From assembly GCA_026397725.1 (NCBI GenBank), contig JAPLUI010000229.1:1-38198 (forward strand): a DNA stretch of 38,198 nucleotides, in the 5' to 3' direction. Below the pieces are notes generated by a model. That model searched no databases, had not been told where the DNA came from, and was given only the letters and a program-made list of their open reading frames with translations. This stretch comes from Verrucomicrobiota bacterium. GTDB lineage: Bacteria > Verrucomicrobiota > Verrucomicrobiia > Verrucomicrobiales > Akkermansiaceae. The position numbers and the translations under genes are program-made. Below, in pieces: positions 32,403-38,198 of this stretch (within the stretch, counting starts at the first letter, position 1; every line of letters starts with the position of its first letter).

Positions 32403-32867
32403 TTGATGGCGGCCAAACGGCAGGACAAGGTCAGCCAACGCTACCTGCTCCAACTCCAGAGCAGCCTGAACCGGTTCGCGGCGAAATTCCCCGGCCCCAT
32501 TCTCGACATCACCGGGGCGGAAATCGACGCCTGGCTGCGGACGCTGGAAATCTCGTCGGTCAGGATGCCCGACTTGTACAACCAGGTGACCGCCCTCGCC
32601 CGTGCCCTGGGACTCGATTGGCCCCGCAACGTGTTGAGGCATTCCTTCATCGGCTACCGCATCGCCAAGGTGAAGAGCGCCGACGAGGTGGCTCTGGAAG
32701 CGGGCAACTCCGCGACGATCATCTTCAAACACTACCGCGAACTCACCACCGAGGAGTTGGCGGACACTTGGTTCAGCATCCTGCCCAAGAACGGCCAGTG
32801 GGGAAACTCGTTCCACTACGACCGGAGCACCCGCAAGGTGACGCTCCCAAAATCCACGAACCGTTGA
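32403..32867 (+). pseudogene. Tyrosine integrase with internal deletion (catalytic end)
   Basis: A 154-residue frame. Residues 1-47 (MAAKRQDKVSQRYLLQLQSS, LNRFAAKFPGPILDITGAEI, DAWLRTL) are a core-binding (SAM-like) domain. From about residue 65 the sequence jumps to the C-terminal catalytic part: LYNQVTALARALGLDWPRNV, LRHSFIGYR (box II Arg/His), then EAGNSATIIFKHYRELTT (nucleophile Tyr). The central part with the first catalytic Arg, normally about 150 residues, is gone, so the protein cannot recombine DNA. An N-terminal remnant of similar type lies at 16541-16765 beside tRNA-Gln. Confidence 0.75.
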
Positions 32868-33109
32868 TCGCCCGTTCAATCCGCGTGCCAACGGCGGTTG
32901 TTAGACGCGGATGGCGCATGAGACGGTCGGCCATATTGCCATACCTCACAGTTCCTGATCCCGGCGGAAAATGAGTTGGCACTGGTTGGCGTTTCAGACG
33001 AATTTGTGAATCATCCGCGCATGGGTTTTCGGGTGGCAGCAGTGCCGATGCGGTGTCATATCTTGCACTTACTTGATCATTCAACATGCAATCTTCAAAT
33101 GGTGTCCGT
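32868..33109. other. Intergenic, no gene seen
   Basis: Nothing convincing. The bases ACTTGATCATT near 33068 also occur at 45-55 of the window; the match is short and may be chance or part of a dispersed repeat. Confidence 0.4.
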
Positions 33110-33298
33110 TCAGCCCTTGAAACTCTGGTTCGGCTGGCCGTCGTCGAGCGGGTCACCGATGCGGTTCACGGCGTCCTTGAGAATTGAGGCAGCGGCGAAC
33201 ACGATCACTCCGATTGCGGGATCGACGAACGGAATGACGTTGAGGGCGGAGACAAGACCGGCGACCTTGCCGACGAAGCTGCAGCGAAAGCATATCAT
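33110..33298 (-). pseudogene. Degenerate second copy of the 63-residue membrane protein gene
   Basis: The frame from 33298 reads MICFRCSFVGKVAGLVSALN then VIPFVDPAIGVIVFAAASIL then KDAVNRIGD, closely matching the intact copy at 34990-35181 except for the first few residues, where the proper start (MKALKYL) is replaced. The DNA identity is high across roughly 170 bases. It is on the same strand and about 1.9 kb away, with the FGE-sulfatase-like gene between. It may still be translated, since the frame is open, but its start is altered. Confidence 0.7.
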
Positions 33299-33590
33299 CG
33301 CCGTTAGACACGAATTACCTCTTCACCGACCCAATGCGCCCTCCACGGAGCAGCCGGTTCAACCTTCCTTCCCACTCCCCTGCCCGTTGGCTGGAAGCTG
33401 CGTGAATTCAAATGGCATATCCCGGTTTTGGCAGAATTTTTCCGTCAGGGACCTTGCCCCTGAACCCCTTGGCTGCTTTCGTCATTCGTCATTCGTCATT
33501 CAATAGCCCGCTGCGCTCCAGTCACTTCATTGCTGCGCTCGCTGCCGCTCACTTGCCATTCAGTTCCTCTCGCTCCGCCCCTTGCCGTTG

Positions 33591-34772
33591 CTAGGGGACT
33601 GAACTGCGGGCAGGGCGGAAGCCCACGAGGTAGTCGGAGCGGTCCGAGAAGAAGTAGTCGTCGAAGCGGTACGCGACGCCGCAGCCGTTCGCGAAGCCGC
33701 CCCAAGAGCTGCCCCGGACCACCCGGGTCGAGCCCGAAGCAGCACCCCGAGGATCGCTGCCAGGCGACGACGAGTAATAGCTGAAAGAAAACCAATCCCA
33801 ACACCACTCCCACACGTTCCCCGCCATGTCATACAGCCCATAGCCGTTCGCCGCAAAACTCCCCACCGGAGACGTGAAGGGATAGTCTCCCGTGGCATAA
33901 GTCGGATGGTACTCGCGCGTCGGGCTCACGTCGTACTTGAATAACCAATTGTCGCTATAATAGTTCGCCTGGCTGTGGCTGATGGTGTTCCCCCACGGGA
34001 AGCGCTTGCCGCTCAAGCCGCCACGCGCCGCCTTCTCCCATTCCGCCTCCGTCGGCAGGCGGTAACCGCCGGCCGCCCAGTTGCACACCACCGCATTGCT
34101 GTTGGTCGTCCTGTAAACAGCCCCGGCAAGCGTGTAACATGGCGTCAGCCCGTCCTTCTCACTCCGGGCGTTACACCACTTCACCATCGCATACCAGGTG
34201 ATGGATTGCACCGGGTGGTTCGTCGCCTTGCCGCTGCCAGCGGGCAGGTCCGTGTAGCCATGGGTCAAACCCCACGTCCTAACACTGTCCCACAACGCCT
34301 TGCTCACCTCGTATTTCTCCATGAAGAACGCGCTCACATAGACGCTGTGGACTGGCACATATTCCCCATCCAACGAATCGCCCATTGAAAAGCTCCCCGC
34401 CGGGATCTGCTCGAAGCCAGCGGGCGTCGGGGCCGCCGCAGGTGGTCCGTCGAGCACCAGGCGGTAGATCCGCCGGGGCATCAGCGGTTCATAGGGGGTG
34501 GTGATGGCCAGGTCGTTCCCGTCCCCGACCCGCACCACGCCGGGGTCCTGCCAGGTGTCGTCCTCCAGGGTGCCGGAATACTCCAGCTTGTAGCTGCGCC
34601 CGGCCACCGACGGCCGCACCGTGAGCGTCACGTTGCCGCCGACAACCCCGACCTCGGGTGCCACCAACTCGCCGGGAGCGATGGGCGGCTGCGCGTGAGC
34701 GACCCCACACCCCGCAGCGAACAAGACCGCCACGGCGAGTCGGGCATGGGAAAGACCTGGAATGATTTTCAT
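33591..34772 (-). CDS. Secreted FGE-sulfatase (SUMF1-fold) domain protein, candidate DGR target
   Basis: A 393-residue protein. The signal peptide is MKIIPGLSHARLAVAVLFAA (continuing to AHAQ). A beta domain (about 30-105) is followed by the FGE-sulfatase fold (about 118-388): FEQIPAGSFSMGDSLDGEYV, HSVYVSAFFMEKYEVSKALW, TNHPVQSITWYAMVKWCNAR, YRLPTEAEWEKAARGG, FPWGNTI, GLYDMAGNVWEWCWDWF, and TRVVRGSSWGGF before the C-terminus LVGFRPARS. Active formylglycine-generating enzymes need paired catalytic Cys in the RGGSW region; here there is only one Cys (GFANGCGVAY), so catalysis is unlikely. The last ~30 residues have the layout of the variable segment of diversity-generating retroelement targets. 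Between the two copies of the 63-residue membrane gene it may be a phage- or surface-displayed binding protein. Confidence 0.88.
   Translation of the reverse strand: MKIIPGLSHARLAVAVLFAAGCGVAHAQPPIAPGELVAPEVGVVGGNVTLTVRPSVAGRSYKLEYSGTLEDDTWQDPGVVRVGDGNDLAITTPYEPLMPRRIYRLVLDGPPAAAPTPAGFEQIPAGSFSMGDSLDGEYVPVHSVYVSAFFMEKYEVSKALWDSVRTWGLTHGYTDLPAGSGKATNHPVQSITWYAMVKWCNARSEKDGLTPCYTLAGAVYRTTNSNAVVCNWAAGGYRLPTEAEWEKAARGGLSGKRFPWGNTISHSQANYYSDNWLFKYDVSPTREYHPTYATGDYPFTSPVGSFAANGYGLYDMAGNVWEWCWDWFSFSYYSSSPGSDPRGAASGSTRVVRGSSWGGFANGCGVAYRFDDYFFSDRSDYLVGFRPARSSVP
33615..33704 (-). other. Candidate DGR variable region (VR)
   Basis: The 30 codons from Trp 357 to Arg 386 align with the consensus W-NNN-A-NN-C-xx-A-N-R-NNNN-xx-N-R-NNNN-GFR of DGR-diversified FGE-fold proteins. 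At most positions where a template has AAC, this copy has another NNC codon (GGC, TTC, GAC, TAC, CTC), while the A, C, R and GFR anchors are kept. No template repeat, avd or reverse transcriptase is in the window, so this is a candidate only. High GC at third positions gives the same codon look by chance. Confidence 0.45.
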
Positions 34773-34938
34773 GAGCTTGAATGGTGTTGGATTGAGGCTC
34801 AGGCAGCGCCACCGCCACCCCGTACCGCAGAGTGACTTCCCTCTTCAAGAGCACAAGCGAAAAATAGGATTTCCTGTCTCTTGGAATTTCTCATGCACCC
34901 GTTTGAACCGACGAGTTGGACCTGACTGTCACGAATAA

Positions 34939-34977
34939 GACGCCCCCGGACAGCGCGAGCCATCCGGGGGCGTTTTG
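34939..34977. terminator. Strong GC hairpin with T-run
   Basis: Stem CGCCCCCGGA (34941-34950) pairs with TCCGGGGGCG (34963-34972), followed on the plus strand by TTTT. It lies 13 bases past the stop of the 63-residue minus-strand gene. On the minus strand it is followed by TCTTATT, so it could act as a terminator both ways. Confidence 0.75.
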
Positions 34978-34989
34978 GTTTGATGGTCT

Positions 34990-35181
34990 TCAGCCCTTGA
35001 AACTCTGGTTGGGCTGGCCGTCGTCGAGCAGGTCGCCGATGCGGTTCACGGCGTCCTTGAGGATCGAGGCGGCGGCGAACACGATCACACCGATTGTGGG
35101 ATCGACGAACGGAATGACGTTGAGGGCGGATACGAAACCGGCAATCTTGCCGACGAAGCTGAGGTATTTGAGTGCTTTCAT
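34990..35181 (-). CDS. 63-residue small membrane protein (intact copy)
   Basis: MKALKYLSFVGKIAGFVSAL, NVIPFVDPTIGVIVFAAASI then LKDAVNRIGDLLDDGQPNQS. One hydrophobic stretch covers about residues 12-45 with a Pro/Asp break (PFVDP), then a polar amphipathic tail. The size and position among phage-like genes suggest a holin-like or other small phage membrane protein, but no family is certain. The hairpin terminator follows its stop. A second copy is at 33110-33298. Confidence 0.75.
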   Translation of the reverse strand: MKALKYLSFVGKIAGFVSALNVIPFVDPTIGVIVFAAASILKDAVNRIGDLLDDGQPNQSFKG

Positions 35182-35199
35182 GGTGACCGGGGCGCGGTG

Positions 35200-35466
35200 T
35201 CAACGGCGGCGAAGTTTTCGCGCCCAATTTCTAAGAAAGTCCTCAGTCGCGGGTTGTGTAGAGGATGAAGATGAATACGAAACCAAAGCAGACGAGAACA
35301 TGAAATACCGGTAAGGACGAAATTCGAAATACACGACCGCGCTCGAGCATTTATGAAAATGCCATTTGTGGAGCAACAGACGGCTCGTTCGGTAGAGAAA
35401 GAATTGAATTATGCAAGCGATAGCGAAAATTGTCAGTGAGCTTTTCATGCTCGTGTTGTCGATCAT
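35200..35466 (-). pseudogene. Doubtful small membrane-protein frame
   Basis: The minus frame MIDNTSMKSSLTIFAIACII and QFFLYRTSRLLLHKWHFHKC starts like a two-segment membrane protein. After YFEFRPY its own frame becomes Ser-rich, while a different frame reads PVFHVLVCFGFVFIFILYTT and stops at 35243, a good second membrane segment. One missing base would join them. It overlaps the start of the plus-strand gene at 35411, so one of the two is likely a shadow. Confidence 0.3.
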
Positions 35467-35845
35467 CTCGGCTCCGTCCGACCTGAACGAGTTTCGGCTG
35501 GATATCATTCAGCAAACCGGTCGCGTCGAGACGATGCTTGTAAGGAGAACAGACACCGGCTTTGTGCTGCTGGAACAGCAGGGCGATAAGACAGTCGAAA
35601 GAGGCTCAATTCATCCGGTGGCGGGCAAGCCAGACACGTATTCCCTCAAGCTCGGCGATGCTCCGGCGCAGACCTTTGATTTTGCGGCTGGGATTCAGGG
35701 CTTCACGATGGAGGGGTTGCGGAAGTCGCAAACTCTCGATTTGAAGGCCGGTGATGGTGTGGTGATCCATGTGCATCGCAGCGGCAGTGCCGTTTATCTG
35801 ACGCCAGAGAAGGGGCGGACGACGTATGCCTGCCACAGAGACTAG
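35411..35845 (+). CDS. Small hypothetical protein
   Basis: A 144-residue protein. The N-terminus (MQAIAKIVSELFMLVLSIIS) is hydrophobic and may be a signal peptide ending near SAPSD. A beta-rich domain follows: FRLDIIQQTGRVETMLVRRT, TGFVLLEQQGDKTVERGSIH, TYSLKLGDAPAQTF and GDGVVIHVHRSGSAVYL. No family was recognised. It stands alone on the plus strand, 92 bases before the MORN-repeat gene. A second ATG at 35447 is a possible alternative start. Confidence 0.55.
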   Translation: MQAIAKIVSELFMLVLSIISAPSDLNEFRLDIIQQTGRVETMLVRRTDTGFVLLEQQGDKTVERGSIHPVAGKPDTYSLKLGDAPAQTFDFAAGIQGFTMEGLRKSQTLDLKAGDGVVIHVHRSGSAVYLTPEKGRTTYACHRD

Positions 35846-35937
35846 CCGCCGCTGACCGGCATGAACCCCACAACTTCAAACGCAACCGCCATTTCCTGAC
35901 CCGGCAGCAGGGATAAAGGTCGGATGCACGGCAACAA

Positions 35938-36678
35938 ATGATGAATATGTGGAAACGCATCAGATTGGCGACCCTTTGTGTTGGTGCAACAATCGCGCTC
36001 TTAGCGATAGTCGCGGTCATCCTGCTGCAAATGAATCCGCAATCCTGCCGGCTTGCTTTCCTCACGCAATCTCTCACCGGCGAATTGCCTGTCCCGCCCC
36101 CGCAATTCACCGGCGTGTGGCGCACGTGGTACAAGAATGGCCGTTTGGCATCAGCGTACATGTACGAAGGGGGGGAACGAAAGGGAACGTTCACCACATG
36201 GCATCCAAATGGCCAGAAAGCCGAGACGGGGCGCCTTCTCAAGAGCATCCCGTACGATGACGTTCCGGGCGCCTACGAAAATATCTATGATGGGGCACTT
36301 GCGTGCTGGTATCCCGACGGGAAACTGAAGGAGAAAGCCAACTTCCGCAACGGCGTTCTGGACGGCCGGTATGAGTACTGGGACAACTTCGACAAGGGCT
36401 ATTGGAAGCGGAAAGATTCAAGCTACAAGGACGGCAAAGAGGATGGCGTGTGTATTCGATGGGATATGCCTCGGGTCAGGGCGGAGATCACATACGTTGC
36501 CGGGCAGCGCCACGGATGGGGTAAACAAGTGTCAGAAGCAAGCGGCGATCTGAACTGGGAAGAGTACCGCGAGCATGACGCCTGCAAGATTTACCGCAAG
36601 TACCGCGATGGACAACTCATAGAAGAGAGAAAGTACGGGGAGGCACCCGACAAGAAGAGTGGAGGCGACGTCCGATAG
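35938..36678 (+). CDS. Membrane-anchored MORN-repeat protein
   Basis: A 246-residue protein. An N-terminal anchor (RLATLCVGATIALLAIVAVI, about residues 8-30) is followed by tandem MORN_2-type repeats such as GVWRTWYKNGRLASAYMYEG, GTFTTWHPNGQKAETG, LACWYPDGKLKEKANFRNGV and DGRYEYWDNFDKGYWKRKDS. These end in a charged tail (KYGEAPDKKSGGDVR). MORN_2 repeats are found in many surface and antitoxin-like proteins; the exact role here is unknown. The three possible start codons (ATG at 35938, 35941 and 35947) all keep the anchor. It meets the 61-residue minus-strand gene head-on, with 20 bases between the two stops. Confidence 0.8.
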   Translation: MMNMWKRIRLATLCVGATIALLAIVAVILLQMNPQSCRLAFLTQSLTGELPVPPPQFTGVWRTWYKNGRLASAYMYEGGERKGTFTTWHPNGQKAETGRLLKSIPYDDVPGAYENIYDGALACWYPDGKLKEKANFRNGVLDGRYEYWDNFDKGYWKRKDSSYKDGKEDGVCIRWDMPRVRAEITYVAGQRHGWGKQVSEASGDLNWEEYREHDACKIYRKYRDGQLIEERKYGEAPDKKSGGDVR

Positions 36679-36698
36679 GCCCCGCGTCCGCCCTAGCG

Positions 36699-36924
36699 TC
36701 ACCGTCGCCGCAGCTTCCGCACCATGGCGACGAGCGAGAGGATGCCGACGGCCAGGCCGACCAGCAGCGAGGCGAGCCGCAGGTGCCATTCGATCTGCTC
36801 CTGATAGGACGTGATGACGCCCAGTACCGGCGAGGCGGTGCCGACGCGTGATGACGCCCAGTACCGGCGAGGCGGTGCCGACGATGGCGGTGCGAACGTA
36901 GTCGAGGTCAATGGGCTGGCGCAT
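36699..36924 (-). pseudogene. Small membrane protein broken by a 37-bp tandem duplication
   Basis: From the ATG at 36924 the frame reads MRQPIDLDYVRTAIVGTASP then VLGVIT, and the end in another frame reads VGTASPVLGVITSYQEQIEW then HLRLASLLVGLAVGILSLVA, stopping at 36699. Removing one of the two perfect 37-bp copies (36810-36883) restores a protein of about 62 residues with one membrane helix and a basic tail (MVRKLRRR). It follows the LRR-like gene on the same strand with a gap of about 50 bases and resembles the small membrane genes of phage-like elements. Confidence 0.8.
36810..36883. repeat. 37-bp perfect tandem duplication
   Basis: Two identical head-to-tail copies of 37 bp, 36810-36846 and 36847-36883, both beginning CGTGATGACGCCCAG. 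The unit is 37 bp (37 mod 3 = 1), so it shifts the reading frame of the small membrane gene that contains it. Confidence 0.95.
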
Positions 36925-36973
36925 GGTTCTTTTTTGGGGGTGGGTTACCCGTGGCAGGATTTCAACAAGTCGA

Positions 36974-38198
36974 TCATCCCTTTGCTGTTGCGATACCTTT
37001 GTTGCTGGTCGCTTCGCCGGGATTGCCATCCATCTGGATCGTGGGGGACAGGGCGGTCGTCCCGAGTGCGGTGAAGATCGCATTGATGCAGGTGGTCGTG
37101 AGACTGTTGCTTCTCATGTCGAGATAGGCGTAGGAGTTCTGCATCACCGTGCCGGTTTTGATCGTCAGCCCGGTGGTCAGCATCCCACAGTAGCTCACGG
37201 CGAAGTTATACATCGCCGTTGCAATCCCGGTCAGATTGAGGGTCGCAATGGAACCGCACGAGTAGAGGTTGAAGTAGGTGCAGGACGGCTGCGAGCCAAC
37301 GGTCAGACTCGCCAGCGCACCGCAATAACTGATCAGGCAGCTTATATTGCCAGGGGGGACGGTCAGCGACATCAGACTCGCGCAACTGTAGAGGGTGAGG
37401 TTCGTCACGCTGGCGCTGCCGAAGTTGAACGCGATAAATCCGACCACCGACTGGAAGTTGACGGCGCTGGTCAGGCCGGTCAGGTCGAGGCCGGTCATGA
37501 GTTTTTGATACTGGATGCTCAACGTGCCGATGCTGGTCAGGCCGGGGAACGTCAGCGTGCCGGTGGCTCCGGTGTTTGTAGGTGATGCCGTCGCAACTGT
37601 TGCCGCTCGCATCGCACGGATAGATGCCAAACCCCTTCGTCAGGCGCCCGTTGTAGGGCGATGCGATGGCAGTGCCGAAGCTCGGGGTGATGTTCGTGCC
37701 GGGAGCACCACCGGAGGTCGGGGCCTTCGCCCCCATCGTGCCGTCCCAGCGCATCGCCTTGGCGTAGCCGGTCGAGGTCCTGACGGTCAGGCTCGGGGAG
37801 GCCGCGCCACAGAACAGGCCGTGGAACGCCTTCTCCCACACGGCGGTCGTGTAGGTGAAGGGGGTTGGATCGAGAACGACGGGGTCGGGCATCGGCTCGT
37901 CGCCAAAGTTGGCGTTCGCCATAATCAACTCGGTGGGGGTGAGCGGTCGGCTCGTGTCGATGCGCGGGGCGCGTGCCGACAGCCAGTCCTCGGGGTCGGG
38001 TTGCGCTTGCGGCGTCCCCTCGGTGCCGCGATTCACGTCGTTCTCGACCACGATGGAAAAGGTGCGGGTGCTGGTGGGTTCCCCGGCCCCCTCGCGCCAG
38101 GTGATCTCGCCCATCAGGGTGAGCGAGGAGAGTTCAGTGTCGCCGCCGACACCCAGGGCGTCATTGAGAGCCACGGTGTTGAAGCTCGGGGCGCATTC
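36974..38198 (-). pseudogene. Leucine-rich-repeat-like surface or phage-tail protein, frameshifted, partial at window edge
   Basis: Read on the minus strand. The frame is open to the right edge. An N-terminal part (ALNDALGVGGDTELSSLTLM, GEITWREGAGEPTSTRTFSI, VVENDVNRG) is followed by an Asp/Pro linker and GFGIYPCDASGNSCDGIT. After about 37585 this frame becomes Arg/His nonsense, while the next frame carries on as TNTGATGTLTFPGLTSIGTL, MTGLDLTGLTSAVNF, NLTLYSCASLMSLTV, YFNLYSCGSIATLNL and so on to the stop at 36974. A missing AC pair at TACAAAC (about 37581) would join them (TYTNTG). The right part has the 'L.L..c.sL..L..' rhythm of short leucine-rich repeats. The N-terminus resembles structural proteins of phage-like elements in this group (recall only). 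Confidence 0.7.

Noticed and set aside
33591..34772. Active formylglycine-generating enzyme (sulfatase activator)
   Set aside because: The catalytic Cys pair is missing and no sulfatase is nearby; the fold alone does not support the activity.

Overview
The window looks like a chromosomal segment of a GC-rich, Verrucomicrobia-like bacterium (an inference from gene style, not a database match). The signs are a ribosomal uS13-uS11-uS4 trio, a MoxR/DUF58/vWA operon, large secreted proteins rich in LamG, beta-helix and FlgD-type Ig domains, weak Shine-Dalgarno sites and interspersed palindromic repeats. Housekeeping genes are intact, but the accessory parts contain an unusual number of broken genes.

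Layout. 1-3.3 kb (- strand): a decayed NLR-like cluster. It holds a TIR-NACHT gene that lacks its N-terminus and carries a 4-bp frameshift, a small zinc-ribbon-like gene, and a TIR-NB-ARC gene cut off by palindromic repeats. 3.3-6.4 kb (-): a sugar-porter MFS transporter, two small membrane proteins and a lipoprotein. 6.5-12.9 kb (-): moxR, a DUF58 gene, a BatA-like vWA membrane protein and a second large vWA membrane protein. 13.6-15.2 kb (+): rpsM, rpsK (with a long N-terminal extension) and rpsD, closed by a clear terminator. 15.4-16.1 kb: a histone-deacetylase-family gene with an internal deletion. 16.2-16.4 kb: two tRNA-Gln genes, followed at once by a remnant of an integrase N-terminus.

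16.9-30.2 kb (+): the most interesting part, five secreted-protein genes in a row. They encode (1) a 1583-residue protein with an N-terminal dockerin, beta-helix domains interrupted by a circularly permuted LamG domain, and about six FlgD-like Ig repeats; (2) a small Ig-like protein; (3) an RHS/YD-repeat protein whose 42-residue C-terminal repeats are cut by an in-frame TAG; (4) a protein with two cohesin-like domains; (5) a protein with eight EF-hand loops. A dockerin and cohesins encoded in one gene run suggest a calcium-dependent, cellulosome-like surface assembly that is built around an RHS shell and adhesive beta-helices rather than cellulases.

30.5-38.2 kb: a cupin gene, then decayed phage or mobile-element pieces (mostly - strand). 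These include phage-like gene fragments split by a 96-bp palindromic repeat, an integrase lacking its core, and two copies of a 63-residue membrane protein flanking a secreted FGE-sulfatase-fold protein. The C-terminus of that protein resembles the variable region of a diversity-generating retroelement target. A MORN-repeat protein, a small membrane gene broken by a 37-bp tandem duplication, and a frameshifted leucine-rich-repeat-like protein that runs off the window complete the region.
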